Assembly: GCF_012844225.1 (NCBI RefSeq)
Contig: NZ_JABAGQ010000004.1
Span: 186,001 to 250,000, forward strand
Length of the DNA: 64,000 bases
Reading direction: 5' to 3'
Origin: Rhodococcus sp. 105337
GTDB lineage: Bacteria > Actinomycetota > Actinomycetes > Mycobacteriales > Mycobacteriaceae
A program made the translations under genes and the position numbers. Positions 11,032-19,732 of the stretch are shown in pieces. A model generated the notes under the pieces. The model was not told the DNA's origin and searched no databases. It saw only the letters and a list, made by a program, of their open reading frames with translations. The first letter of the stretch is position 1. Each line of letters opens with the position of its first letter.

Positions 11032-11973
11032 ACCCCGAGTTCTCCCTCCGCCGCAGTGCCGGCCGTGCGCCTGGACGGCGTTGTGAAGACCTATGGGGGC
11101 GTCACCGCGGTGGACCGCCTCGACCTGACGGTCGAACGCGCCCAGGTGCTCGCCCTGCTCGGCCCGAACGGCGCCGGGAAGACGACCACCGTCGAGATGT
11201 GCGAGGGGTTCGTGACCCCCGATGCGGGCTCCGTCCGAGTGCTCGGACTCGATCCGGTCGCCGACTCCGACGCGCTGCGACCACGGATCGGCGTGATGCT
11301 GCAAGGCGGCGGCGCCTACCCCGGGTCCCGTGCGGGCGAGATGCTCGACCTCGTGGCCGCCTACTCGGCAGATCCCCTCGATCCGGACTGGTTGCTCCAT
11401 CGTCTCGGCCTGGAGGAAGCGCGGCGTACCCCCTACCGGCGGTTGTCCGGAGGCCAGCAGCAGCGTCTCGCGCTGGCGTGCGCCCTGGTCGGCCGACCCG
11501 AACTGGTGTTCCTCGACGAGCCCACAGCCGGTCTCGACGCACAGGCCCGGCTGCTGGTCTGGGAATTGATCGACGCGTTGCGCCGCGACGGCGTGAGCGT
11601 GCTGCTGACCACGCACCTGATGGACGAAGCCGAAGAACTCGCCGACGAAATCGTGATCATCGATCACGGCAGCGTCGTGGCGGCGGGAACCCCGGAAGAA
11701 GTCATGCGCACCGGCGCGGAGGGCCAGTTGTGGGTGACGGCCCCGCCCGCTCTCGACGTGGCACCGCTGCAATCCGCGCTGACCGGCACCTGCCGGGTCC
11801 GCGAAGCACTCCCCGGCCGCTACCTGATCGAAGGTGCGGTCGAACCGTCCGTCGTCGCCGCGGCAGCGCAGTGGTGCGAGAAGCTGGGTGTGCTGGCCAC
11901 CGAGATCCGGGTGGACCAGCGCAGCCTCGAGGACGTGTTCCTCGAACTGACCGGACGGGAGCTGAGAGGGTGA
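11029..11973 (+). CDS. ABC transporter ATP-binding protein (Rv1458c-like)
   Basis: A DrrA/ABC-2 type ATPase (314 aa). Walker A is GPNGAGKT at residues 45-52, the signature LSGGQQQR at 139-146, and Walker B LVFLDEP at 159-165, with the switch His in LLTTHLMDEAEELAD. The ~90-residue C-terminal extension with EDVFLELTGRE is typical of drug and lipid exporter ATPases. It is coupled to the permease by a GTGA overlap. By synteny it matches the transporter placed between mptB and ctaA in mycobacteria. The substrate is unknown. Confidence 0.93.
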   Translation: MTPSSPSAAVPAVRLDGVVKTYGGVTAVDRLDLTVERAQVLALLGPNGAGKTTTVEMCEGFVTPDAGSVRVLGLDPVADSDALRPRIGVMLQGGGAYPGSRAGEMLDLVAAYSADPLDPDWLLHRLGLEEARRTPYRRLSGGQQQRLALACALVGRPELVFLDEPTAGLDAQARLLVWELIDALRRDGVSVLLTTHLMDEAEELADEIVIIDHGSVVAAGTPEEVMRTGAEGQLWVTAPPALDVAPLQSALTGTCRVREALPGRYLIEGAVEPSVVAAAAQWCEKLGVLATEIRVDQRSLEDVFLELTGRELRG

Positions 11974-12767
11974 GCGTGACCCACGACCGACTGGCGAACA
12001 ATCGATTCGCCGAGGGGACCTTCACGCCCCGTCCCACTCCGAATGCGCCGGCGAGGATGCTCGCGGCGCAGACGCGGATGGAGCTGAAACTACTGCTGCG
12101 CAACGGCGAGCAGTTGCTGCTGACGATGTTCATCCCCATCACGCTGCTGATCGGTCTCACCCTGCTGCCGATCGCCGATCTCGGTGAGGACCGTGCCGCC
12201 CGCGTTCTTCCCGCCGTGATGATGGTGGCGATCATGTCGACCGCCTTCACCGGGCAAGCGATCGCCGTCGGATTCGACCGCAGATACGGTGCATTGAAAA
12301 GAATCGGTGCGACCGCACTCCCGAAGTGGGGCATCATCGCAGGTAAAAGCGGTGCTGTCGGGATCGTAGTGGTGCTGCAATCAATTCTCCTCGGAGGAAT
12401 CGGCGTCGCGCTCGGATGGCGGCCCACCGCGGTGGGACTGCTCGTCGGCGCCGTCGTGATCGCACTCGGAACGGTGATGTTCGCGACCCTCGGACTGTTG
12501 CTCGGCGGCACGTTGCGGGCCGAGATCGTGCTCGCGCTGGCGAACATCGTCTGGTTCGTGCTCCTCGGAATCGGCAGCATCGTGCTGCTCGACGATGTCG
12601 TTCCTGACGCGCTGCTGCATGTCGTGCGCCTCGTGCCGTCGGGCGCGCTGACGCTGGCGCTCGACACCGCCGTGGCGGGCGGCGTGGACTGGCTGTCGAT
12701 CGCCGTTCTGGTGGTGTGGACGGCGATCGGCGGGACCGCCGCTGTGAGATGGTTCCGGTTCACCTGA
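11970..12767 (+). CDS. ABC-2 type transporter permease
   Basis: Membrane partner (265 aa) of the preceding ATPase, with six predicted hydrophobic segments between about residue 45 and the C-terminus, including LLLTMFIPITLLIGLTLLPI and WLSIAVLVVWTAIGGTAAV. The GTG start overlaps the ATPase stop (GTGA), indicating translational coupling; a second GTG two codons later is also possible. ABC-2 permeases of this size work as dimers and export drugs, lipids or other small amphiphiles. Its place next to heme A synthase could mean a link to respiratory assembly, but that is conjecture. Confidence 0.9.
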   Translation: MSVTHDRLANNRFAEGTFTPRPTPNAPARMLAAQTRMELKLLLRNGEQLLLTMFIPITLLIGLTLLPIADLGEDRAARVLPAVMMVAIMSTAFTGQAIAVGFDRRYGALKRIGATALPKWGIIAGKSGAVGIVVVLQSILLGGIGVALGWRPTAVGLLVGAVVIALGTVMFATLGLLLGGTLRAEIVLALANIVWFVLLGIGSIVLLDDVVPDALLHVVRLVPSGALTLALDTAVAGGVDWLSIAVLVVWTAIGGTAAVRWFRFT

Positions 12768-12782
12768 TCGGCGCAGCACCCA

Positions 12783-12797
12783 ACTACACGTTGTAGT
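12783..12797. promoter_or_regulatory. Perfect palindromic operator in the ctaA promoter, BlaI-like
   Basis: ACTACACGTTGTAGT is a perfect 6-3-6 inverted repeat placed at the -35 position of the ctaA promoter. Its TACA/TGTA half sites resemble operators of BlaI/CopY-type repressors. From memory, BlaI of M. tuberculosis controls the neighbouring Rv1456c operon, which makes BlaI the first candidate. Confidence 0.55.
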
Positions 12798-12808
12798 GGA
12801 CGACGCCG

Positions 12809-12824
12809 TAGCATCGGGGCCGTG
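12809..12824 (+). promoter_or_regulatory. Leaderless promoter of ctaA
   Basis: A -10 box TAGCAT is followed after 7 bp by the GTG start of ctaA, with no ribosome-binding site between. The palindrome 12-26 bp upstream would block polymerase when occupied. Confidence 0.55.
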
Positions 12825-13787
12825 TTGTATCGCGGCTACCTGAGCCTTGTCGACCGTCTCCCCTTGCCGTCTCTCCGGGCGCAGCGGATCATCGCGTTCC
12901 TGACGATCCTCACCCAGGGCGGCATCGCAGTGACCGGTTCCGTGGTCCGCGTGACCGCGTCCGGGCTCGGCTGCCCCACCTGGCCGCAGTGCTTCCCGGG
13001 ATCGCTGGTCCCGGTCGGGGTGTCGAGCAACGTCCACACCCTGCACCAGGTCGTCGAGTTCGGAAACAGACTGCTCACGTTCGTGGTCGTCGCTGTCGCG
13101 GCGGCGATCGTCCTCGCTGTGACCCGGGCGCGCCGTCGCAAGGAAGTGATCGCGTGGGCGTGGCTGATGCCCGCCGGCACGGTCGTCCAGGCGATCCTCG
13201 GCGGAATCACCGTCCTCGCGGGCCTGGTGTGGTGGACCGTGGCGATCCACATGCTCGCTTCCATGCTGATGGTCTGGCTCGCAGTGATCCTCTACGCCAA
13301 GGTCGGCGAACCGGACGACGGGATCGTCGTGCAGGTGCTGCCCCAGCCGTTGCGCTGGCTCACCGCTCTGTCCGCCGTCGCGCTGGCGGGCGTCCTCGTC
13401 CTGGGCACCATGGTGACCGGTGCGGGACCACACGCCGGTGACAAGAGCATCGACAACCCGGTGCCTCGCCTCGACCTCGACATCACGATGCTGGTTCACC
13501 TGCACGCGGAAGCACTCGTCGGCTATCTCGCACTGCTCGTCGGCCTCGCGTTCGCCGTGTACGCCCTCCACGCCCCCGAAGCGGTCAAGACCCGACTGAA
13601 GGTCGTCCTCGCCCTCGTCGCCGCCCAGGCATGTATCGGACTCGTGCAGTTCTGGACCGACGTGCCTGCCGTGCTGGTCGTGCTGCACGTCGCCGGCGCC
13701 GGGCTGTGCACCGCCGCGACCGCCGCCGTCTGGGCCGCCGGACGGATCCGGACCACCGCACCGGTGCCCGAACCGGTCACCGTCTGA
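12822..13787 (+). CDS. ctaA: Heme A synthase, COX15/CtaA family
   Basis: Integral membrane enzyme (321 aa, about eight transmembrane helices) that oxidises the C8 methyl of heme O to a formyl group, giving heme A for aa3-type cytochrome oxidase. The first half has SGLGCPTWPQCFPG and the heme-ligand region HTLHQVVEFGNR; the second half has LVHLHAEAL and LHVAGAGLC. The paired cysteines Cys51/Cys57 of the extracytoplasmic loop are present. CtaB, which makes the substrate heme O, is encoded about 2.5 kb away. The GTG start is chosen from the -10 spacing and the family N-terminus. Confidence 0.94.
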   Translation: MLYRGYLSLVDRLPLPSLRAQRIIAFLTILTQGGIAVTGSVVRVTASGLGCPTWPQCFPGSLVPVGVSSNVHTLHQVVEFGNRLLTFVVVAVAAAIVLAVTRARRRKEVIAWAWLMPAGTVVQAILGGITVLAGLVWWTVAIHMLASMLMVWLAVILYAKVGEPDDGIVVQVLPQPLRWLTALSAVALAGVLVLGTMVTGAGPHAGDKSIDNPVPRLDLDITMLVHLHAEALVGYLALLVGLAFAVYALHAPEAVKTRLKVVLALVAAQACIGLVQFWTDVPAVLVVLHVAGAGLCTAATAAVWAAGRIRTTAPVPEPVTV

Positions 13788-13809
13788 CTCCTCACAGACC
13801 GTCCCCCAT

Positions 13810-13860
13810 ACAGACCTCGGGGCCGTCCACATCGACGATGTGGACGGCCCCGAGGTCTGT
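13810..13860. terminator. Perfect 51-bp inverted repeat, bidirectional terminator
   Basis: Two perfect 25-bp arms around a single central base lie between the convergent ends of ctaA and the following minus-strand gene. Transcribed either way it folds into a very long GC-rich hairpin. There is no T-run. Its position between two stop codons argues for a bidirectional terminator. Confidence 0.75.
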
Positions 13861-13872
13861 GTCGGGCAGGTG

Positions 13873-14226
13873 TCAGGAGCGAATCGGGTGCTCGTTGCGT
13901 GCCTTCGGGAACCGCGCCTGACGGGCGACCCAGCCGGCCATCTTCTTCCAGTGCCCGGGCTGCGGATTGACGATGCTGGTCAGTTCCCGGTCCCACTCGG
14001 AGACGGTGACGTCCGGCAACGCGTCGATGACGGCGTGGGCGGTCGGCAAGTCCTTCGCGACCCGATCACCGAGCGTCCCGTCGGCGGCGACGACGGTGAC
14101 CCGGACCCCGGACCGGCCGATCGGCTGCAGCACGGCCTTGCCGGAGCCGCCGTGCTCGGCGACGAAGGTGCGAATGGACGAGACGATGGCGGCCGGTGCG
14201 GCCGCGACCTCTGTTTCGGCGCTCAT
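13873..14226 (-). CDS. Conserved actinobacterial protein, Rv1455-like
   Basis: A 117-residue soluble protein with no signal peptide or membrane segment. It has an alpha-beta start (AAIVSSIRTFVAEHGGSGKAVLQPIG) and a basic end with WKKMAGWVARQARFPKARNE. I recognise it only as the conserved hypothetical that lies between qor and ctaA in mycobacteria (Rv1455); its function is unknown to me. The ATG is 6 bp behind a TATTCT -10 box that overlaps the -10 of the divergent qor gene, so the two genes probably compete for polymerase. Confidence 0.85.
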   Translation of the reverse strand: MSAETEVAAAPAAIVSSIRTFVAEHGGSGKAVLQPIGRSGVRVTVVAADGTLGDRVAKDLPTAHAVIDALPDVTVSEWDRELTSIVNPQPGHWKKMAGWVARQARFPKARNEHPIRS

Positions 14227-14232
14227 GAAAGC

Positions 14233-14242
14233 AGAATACTGT
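14233..14242. promoter_or_regulatory. Overlapping divergent -10 boxes, Rv1455-like gene and qor
   Basis: In AGAATACTGT the minus-strand -10 (TATTCT) and the plus-strand -10 (TACTGT) share two base pairs. Each box is 6 bp from its ATG, and the two start codons are only 22 bp apart, so both messages appear leaderless and the two promoters cannot be bound at once. Confidence 0.6.
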
Positions 14243-14248
14243 GACGGA

Positions 14249-15214
14249 ATGCGCGCAATCGAAGTGGCACAGTTCGGAGGTCCCGACGTCCTCGTTCCGG
14301 TGGAACGTCCCGACCCGCAGCCCGGCCCCGGCGACCTGCTCGTCCGCACCGACGCCATCGGCGTGAACTTCATCGACACCTATTTCCGCACCGGTATGTA
14401 CCCCACCGACCTGCCGTACGTTCCGGGCTCGGAGGGCACCGGCACGGTCGTCGCAGTCGGCGAGGGCGTCGAGGACGGGCGGATCGGCACGCGGGTGTCG
14501 TGGTGCGCGGCCCCCGGCTCGTATGCGGAACTCGTCTGCGTCCCCGAGGCCGTGGCGGTACCGGTCCCGGACGGCGTGCCCACCGAGCAGGCGGCGTCTG
14601 CGCTGCTGCAGGGCATGACCGCGCACTACCTGATCGAGTCGGTGTATCCCGCCCGGGCCGGCGACACCGTGCTCGTGCACGCGGGTGCCGGCGGCGTGGG
14701 TCTGCTGCTCACCCAGTTGGCCGCAAAGAAGGGCGTACGGGTGATCACCACCGTCTCGTCCGATGCCAAGGAAGCCCTGTCCCGCGACGCCGGTGCGGCC
14801 GAAGTCCTGCGCTACGACGACGACATCGCAGCCCGGGTCCGGGAACTCACCGGCGGTGAGGGCGTCGCCGCGGCGTACGACGGGGTCGGTGCGGCAACGT
14901 TCGAGGCGTCCCTCGCCTCGGTCCGTATCCGCGGCATGGTCGCGTTGTTCGGTGCGGCGAGCGGCCCGGTTCCGCCGTTCGACCTGCAGCGCCTCAACCC
15001 CGCGGGTTCACTGTTCGTCACCCGCCCTACCCTCGCGCACTACACACGCACCCGCGAAGAGCTGCTCTGGCGGGCGGGGGACGTGTTCGCGGCGATCGCC
15101 GACGGATCCCTGCACGTCCGTGTCGGTGCGACCTACCCGCTGGCGGACGCCGCCCGGGCGCACACGGATCTCGCTGCCCGCCGGACGACCGGCTCCGTCG
15201 TCCTGATTCCCTGA
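14249..15214 (+). CDS. qor: NADPH:quinone oxidoreductase, zinc-free MDR family
   Basis: A medium-chain dehydrogenase/reductase (321 aa) of the quinone oxidoreductase group, which reduces quinones with NADPH by one electron. The N-terminal GroES-like domain holds the family stretch GVNFIDTYFRTGMYP, and the Rossmann fold has the NADPH site HAGAGGVGLLLTQLA. Zinc-binding cysteines are absent, as expected for the family. The product may help keep the quinone pool or detoxify quinones; physiological substrates are unknown. The start follows from the conserved MRAIEV terminus and the -10 placed 6 bp upstream. Confidence 0.9.
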   Translation: MRAIEVAQFGGPDVLVPVERPDPQPGPGDLLVRTDAIGVNFIDTYFRTGMYPTDLPYVPGSEGTGTVVAVGEGVEDGRIGTRVSWCAAPGSYAELVCVPEAVAVPVPDGVPTEQAASALLQGMTAHYLIESVYPARAGDTVLVHAGAGGVGLLLTQLAAKKGVRVITTVSSDAKEALSRDAGAAEVLRYDDDIAARVRELTGGEGVAAAYDGVGAATFEASLASVRIRGMVALFGAASGPVPPFDLQRLNPAGSLFVTRPTLAHYTRTREELLWRAGDVFAAIADGSLHVRVGATYPLADAARAHTDLAARRTTGSVVLIP

Positions 15215-15233
15215 GCAACGACCGCACAACGCA

Positions 15234-15264
15234 AAGCCCCCGCTCCGGTGTGGAGCGGGGGCTT
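15234..15264. terminator. Bidirectional terminator between qor and ctaB
   Basis: A perfect 13-bp GC-rich stem (AAGCCCCCGCTCC and its complement) with a 5-nt loop lies between the convergent qor and ctaB stops. The stem ends in AA/TT pairs but no long T-run follows. Confidence 0.8.
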
Positions 15265-15287
15265 CGTCGTGATCAGGGGATCCGGGA

Positions 15288-16265
15288 TCAGAAGTAGGAG
15301 CCGATCGTCGGCAGGGCCAGCACCGAGTCGACCGCGAGGCCGAGGCATACCAGCGCCAGGTAATTGTTGGACTGCAGGAACAGCTTGAGCGGCTTGACCG
15401 ACGCGCCGCCCCGCACGCTGCTGTAGAGCTGGTGCGCGACGAACAGGAACCACGCTCCGGCGAGGACGGCGAACACGGCGTAGATGATGCCGGCGGCGGG
15501 CACGATCACGAGGGTCGCGATCACGGTCGCCCAGGTGTACAGGAGGATCTGCTTGGTGACGTGCTGCTCTGTCGCGATCACGGGCAGCATCGGCACGCCG
15601 GCCGCCTTGTAGTCCTCCTTGTACCGCATCGCCAGCGCCCACGTGTGCGGCGGCGTCCAGAAGAAGATGACGAGGAACAATACGACCGGTTCCCAGCTGA
15701 GCGATCCGGTGACGGCGGCCCAGCCGACCATCACGGGCATGCATCCTGCCGCGCCGCCCCAGACGACGTTCTGCCAGGTACGACGCTTGAGCACCATCGT
15801 GTAGACGAGGACGTAGAACGCGATGGTCGCGACGACCAGCAGACCCGACAGCAGGTTCGCCCGCCACCACAACCACGCGAAGGAAGCCACACCCAGCAGG
15901 ACGCCGAAGACGAACGCATTGCGGGTCGGCACGGTCTGACGTGCGAGGGGACGAAGCGCGGTCCGCTTCATCACCTTGTCGATGTCGGCGTCGACCACAC
16001 AGTTGAGCGAATTGGCGCTCGCCGCACCCATCCAGCCACCGAACAGGGTGCTCAGGATCAGGACGATGTCGACGTGGCCCCGGTCGGCGAACAGCATCGC
16101 GGGGATGGTTGCGACCAGCAGCAGCTCGATGACACGCGGCTTCGTGAGCGCGATGTAGGCGAGCACGGTGCCCGAGAGACGTCCCCACGCGGTGTCGGGG
16201 CGGGGAGCGCCTGGCGCTTCGGGGGCGCCGAATCCGTGTCCCTTCGGCCGTTGCCCTGCCCGCAC
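15288..16265 (-). CDS. ctaB: Protoheme IX farnesyltransferase (heme O synthase)
   Basis: UbiA-family prenyltransferase (325 aa, about eight to nine membrane helices) that attaches a farnesyl group to heme B to make heme O, the substrate of CtaA. The Mg-prenyl diphosphate motif is [15 protein letters not shown], preceded by [19 protein letters not shown]. The second region [19 protein letters not shown] is diagnostic of CtaB. I placed the start at a GTG with AAGGAG 5 bp upstream. The frame stays open for 63 more codons upstream without conservation. It is transcribed divergently from tkt. Confidence 0.94.
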   Translation of the reverse strand: MRAGQRPKGHGFGAPEAPGAPRPDTAWGRLSGTVLAYIALTKPRVIELLLVATIPAMLFADRGHVDIVLILSTLFGGWMGAASANSLNCVVDADIDKVMKRTALRPLARQTVPTRNAFVFGVLLGVASFAWLWWRANLLSGLLVVATIAFYVLVYTMVLKRRTWQNVVWGGAAGCMPVMVGWAAVTGSLSWEPVVLFLVIFFWTPPHTWALAMRYKEDYKAAGVPMLPVIATEQHVTKQILLYTWATVIATLVIVPAAGIIYAVFAVLAGAWFLFVAHQLYSSVRGGASVKPLKLFLQSNNYLALVCLGLAVDSVLALPTIGSYF

Positions 16266-16338
16266 ACTGTCTCCTTGCACCACGCGAATCCGCACTTTCG
16301 CTCGCCCGTTCACGGTCGCCCGGGTCCGGACGCTCCTT

Positions 16339-16357
16339 CTACTACAAACGATGGTAG
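16339..16357. promoter_or_regulatory. Imperfect palindrome between ctaB and tkt
   Basis: CTACTACAAACGATGGTAG carries CTAC/GTAG half sites 11 bp apart and an ACTACA element like that in the ctaA operator. On the minus strand it includes TACCAT, a possible ctaB -10. The resemblance to the ctaA palindrome is partial. Confidence 0.3.
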
Positions 16358-16403
16358 ACGGCGGACCCGCCCCGACCGAATCGACCCGCTCCGCGGCGCG
16401 CAC

Positions 16404-16409
16404 TACTCT
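16404..16409 (+). promoter_or_regulatory. Possible -10 of the tkt operon
   Basis: TACTCT fits TANNNT and would give a leader of about 60 nt before the tkt GTG, which has an AGGAG ribosome-binding site. Confidence 0.4.
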
Positions 16410-16477
16410 TAAGGAGCGCGCGGGCCAACTTCTACCCGCAGGCACCCCGTACACCCCATGTCAGGAGAACTCTGCTC

Positions 16478-18580
16478 GTGTCGATCACAGACGAGATCCG
16501 CACCCTCACTCAGCCGGCGCATCCGGCCGACTGGACCGACCTGGACACCAAGGCGGTCGACACGGCCCGCGTGCTCGCCGCCGATGCGGTGCAGAAGGTC
16601 GGCAACGGGCACCCCGGCACCGCGATGAGCCTCGCTCCGCTCGCCTACACCCTCTACCAGCGCGTGATGCGTCACGACCCGACCGATCCGAAGTGGGTCG
16701 GTCGCGACCGTTTCGTGCTGTCGTGCGGCCACTCCAGCCTGACCCTGTACATCCAGCTGTACCTGTCGGGATACGGCGTCGAACTCGCCGACCTCGAGGC
16801 GCTGCGCACGTGGGGCTCGCTGACCCCGGGACACCCCGAGTACGGGCACACCGCGGGCGTCGAGATGACCACCGGACCGCTCGGCCAGGGCCTCGCGTCC
16901 GCCGTCGGTATGGCCATGGCCGCCCGTCGCGAGCGCGGCCTGTTCGATCCGGACACCGCTCCGGGTGAGAGCCCGTTCGATCACTTCGTCTACGTGATCG
17001 CGTCCGACGGTGACATCGAAGAGGGCGTCACGTCCGAGGCTTCGTCGCTCGCCGGCGTGCAGGAACTCGGCAATCTGATCGTCTTCTACGACGCCAACAA
17101 GATCTCGATCGAGCACGACACCACGATCGCGCTCGGTGAGGACGTGGCGAAGCGGTACGAGGCGTACGGCTGGCACGTGCAGACCGTCGACGGCGGCGAG
17201 AACGTCACCGGGATCCTCGAGGCCGTCGAGGCCGCCAAGGCGGTCACCGATCGTCCGTCGCTCATTTCCGTGCGCACGATCATCGGCTATCCGGCGCCGA
17301 CCAAGATGAACACCGGCGACGTGCACGGCGCTGCGCTCGGCACCGACGAGGTCGCCGCCGTGAAGAAGGTGCTCGGCTTCGATCCCGAGAAGAACTTCGA
17401 CGTCGATCCGGCTGTGATCGAGCACGCCCGCGGCGTCATCGAGCGCAACGCCAAGGTGCGCGAGGCGTGGCAGGCCGACTTCGACGCGTGGGCTCGGCGG
17501 GAGCCGCAGCGCAAGGAACTGTTCGACCGTCTGTTCGCGGGTGAGTTCCCGGAGGGCTGGGTCGACGCCCTGCCGCTCTACGATCCGACCGACAGCGGTC
17601 CCGCGACCCGCAAGGCCTCGGGCAATGCGCTCGCGACCCTCGGCCCGATCCTGCCGGAACTGTGGGGCGGTTCCGCCGACCTCGCCGGCAGCAACAACAC
17701 CACGATCCCCGGTTCCGACTCGTTCGGTCCCGAGTCGATCTCCACCGACGAGTGGACTGCCCAGCCCTACGGCCGGACCCTGCATTTCGGTATCCGCGAG
17801 CACGCGATGGGTTCGATCCTCAACGGCATCGCGCTGCACGGCCCGACCCGCGCCTACGGCGGCACCTTCCTCGTCTTCTCCGATTACATGCGGCCCGCGG
17901 TCCGTCTCGCCGCGCTCATGCAGACACCGGCGATCTACGTGTGGACCCACGACTCGATCGGACTCGGTGAGGACGGCCCGACGCACCAGCCGATCGAGCA
18001 CCTCGCCGCGCTGCGCGCGATCCCCAACCTCGCGGTGATCCGTCCGGCCGATGCCAACGAGACGTCCTTCGCATGGAAGTCGGCTCTCGAGAACAAGACG
18101 GGCCCGACCGCGCTGGCACTCACCCGCCAGAACGTGCCGGTTCTCGAAGGAACCCGGGAGAAGGCCGCCGAGGGTGTCGCCCGCGGCGCATACGTGCTCG
18201 TCGAAGCGTCCACCGGAACCCCCGAGGTCGTGCTGCTCGCAACCGGTTCGGAGGTCGAACTGGCCGTGGCCGCGCGCGAGACCCTCGAGGCCGAGGGTGT
18301 GCCCACCCGCGTCGTCTCGGTGCCGGTGCTCGACTGGTTCCTCGAGCAGGATCAGGCATACCGCGACGAGGTGCTCCCGCCGTCGGTGCGTGCCCGTGTC
18401 TCCGTCGAGGCCGGCCTCGCGCTCCCGTGGTACCGGCTCATCGGCGACGCCGGCAAGGCCGTGTCGCTCGAGCACTTCGGCGCTTCCGCCGACTACAAGA
18501 CCCTGTACCGCGAGTTCGGAATCACCGCAGAAGCCGTTGTCGACGCTGCGCACCGCTCGCTGACCACAGTGAAGGGATGA
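16478..18580 (+). CDS. tkt: Transketolase
   Basis: Thiamine diphosphate enzyme (700 aa) of the non-oxidative pentose phosphate pathway, moving two-carbon units between sugar phosphates. The N-terminal active-site stretch [19 protein letters not shown], the thiamine site [30 protein letters not shown], and the C-terminal [20 protein letters not shown] are all intact. Start GTG has AGGAG upstream. It heads the five-gene operon tkt-tal-zwf-opcA-pgl, whose genes are separated by 4 bp or less or overlap, giving both branches of the pathway from one promoter region. Confidence 0.97.
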   Translation: MSITDEIRTLTQPAHPADWTDLDTKAVDTARVLAADAVQKVGNGHPGTAMSLAPLAYTLYQRVMRHDPTDPKWVGRDRFVLSCGHSSLTLYIQLYLSGYGVELADLEALRTWGSLTPGHPEYGHTAGVEMTTGPLGQGLASAVGMAMAARRERGLFDPDTAPGESPFDHFVYVIASDGDIEEGVTSEASSLAGVQELGNLIVFYDANKISIEHDTTIALGEDVAKRYEAYGWHVQTVDGGENVTGILEAVEAAKAVTDRPSLISVRTIIGYPAPTKMNTGDVHGAALGTDEVAAVKKVLGFDPEKNFDVDPAVIEHARGVIERNAKVREAWQADFDAWARREPQRKELFDRLFAGEFPEGWVDALPLYDPTDSGPATRKASGNALATLGPILPELWGGSADLAGSNNTTIPGSDSFGPESISTDEWTAQPYGRTLHFGIREHAMGSILNGIALHGPTRAYGGTFLVFSDYMRPAVRLAALMQTPAIYVWTHDSIGLGEDGPTHQPIEHLAALRAIPNLAVIRPADANETSFAWKSALENKTGPTALALTRQNVPVLEGTREKAAEGVARGAYVLVEASTGTPEVVLLATGSEVELAVAARETLEAEGVPTRVVSVPVLDWFLEQDQAYRDEVLPPSVRARVSVEAGLALPWYRLIGDAGKAVSLEHFGASADYKTLYREFGITAEAVVDAAHRSLTTVKG

Positions 18581-18584
18581 TCGG

Positions 18585-19730
18585 ATGACTTCGCAGACCA
18601 CCGCGCAGAACGAGGTACTCGCCGCCCTCTCCGCCCAGGGCGTTTCGGTGTGGCTGGACGACCTGTCGCGTGAGCGGATCGAGTCCGGCAATCTCGCCGA
18701 ACTGATCGCCACCCGGAGTGTCGTCGGTGTCACCACCAATCCGTCGATCTTCCAGGCGGCGTTGTCCAAGGGACACGCGTACGACGCGCAGGTTCGTGAG
18801 CTGGCAGCGGGCGGTGCGGACGTCGAGGAAACCATCCTCGCCGTCACCACCGACGACGTCCGCTCGGCGTGCGACGTGCTCGCTCCCGTGTACGAGGCGA
18901 CCGGCGGGCTCGACGGCCGCGTGTCGATCGAGGTCGATCCGCGCCTCGCTCACGCCACCGACGAGACCGTCGCGCAGGCGCTGGAGTTGTGGCGCGTCGT
19001 CGATCGCCCCAACCTCTTCATCAAGATCCCCGCGACCATGGCCGGGCTGCCGGCGATCGCACGCGTGATCGGCGAGGGCATCAGTGTGAACGTCACGCTG
19101 ATCTTCTCCGTCGAGCGATACGAGCGGGTCATCGAGTCGTACCTGGACGGGCTGACCGCGGCCAAGGCCGCCGGCCACGATCTCTCGAAGATCCATTCGG
19201 TGGCATCGTTCTTCGTCTCCCGGGTCGACACCGAGATCGATGCGCGTCTCGAGGAGATCGGCACCGACGCGGCCCTGGCGCTGCGCGGCAAGGCGGGCGT
19301 CGCGAACGCCCGGCTGGCGTACGGCTCGTACCGCAAGGCCTTCGAGTCCGGTGCACGTTTCGAGCAGCTCGCAGAGGCGGGCGCGCTCCCGCAGCGTGCC
19401 CTGTGGGCGTCGACCGGGGTGAAGAACCCGGAGTACTCCGACACGATGTACGTCACCGAGTTGGTTGCTCCGAACACCGTGAACACGATGCCGGAGAAGA
19501 CCCTCGAAGCGGTCGCCGACCACGGGGAGATCACCGGCGACACGGTCACCGGCAACATCGCCGCAGCGCAGCAGGTGTTCGACGCGCTCGCTTCCGCGGG
19601 GATCGACCTTCCGGACGTGTTCCGCAAGCTCGAAGAAGAAGGTCTCGAGAAGTTCGAAGCGTCCTGGAACGAGCTGCTGACGGCCACGTCGGAGCAGCTC
19701 ACCGCCCACGCACCCGGCGCGGAGGGCTGA
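18585..19730 (+). CDS. tal: Transaldolase
   Basis: Transaldolase (381 aa) transfers a dihydroxyacetone unit between sedoheptulose-7-phosphate and glyceraldehyde-3-phosphate. The Schiff-base lysine is K147 in [29 protein letters not shown] near residue 48 and [13 protein letters not shown] are family motifs. This is the longer actinobacterial type, with a C-terminal extension. It starts 4 bp after the tkt stop. Confidence 0.97.
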   Translation: MTSQTTAQNEVLAALSAQGVSVWLDDLSRERIESGNLAELIATRSVVGVTTNPSIFQAALSKGHAYDAQVRELAAGGADVEETILAVTTDDVRSACDVLAPVYEATGGLDGRVSIEVDPRLAHATDETVAQALELWRVVDRPNLFIKIPATMAGLPAIARVIGEGISVNVTLIFSVERYERVIESYLDGLTAAKAAGHDLSKIHSVASFFVSRVDTEIDARLEEIGTDAALALRGKAGVANARLAYGSYRKAFESGARFEQLAEAGALPQRALWASTGVKNPEYSDTMYVTELVAPNTVNTMPEKTLEAVADHGEITGDTVTGNIAAAQQVFDALASAGIDLPDVFRKLEEEGLEKFEASWNELLTATSEQLTAHAPGAEG

Positions 19731-19732
19731 AC

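Noticed and set aside
16409-18850. 813-codon open frame on the minus strand opposite tkt
   Set aside because: Antisense shadow of transketolase; composition without domains and no ribosome-binding site.
18869-19732. Long plus-strand frame overlapping tal and continuing into zwf
   Set aside because: Only the zwf part has family motifs; the upstream Arg-rich part is an out-of-frame reading of tal. The zwf start is the GTG behind the tal stop.
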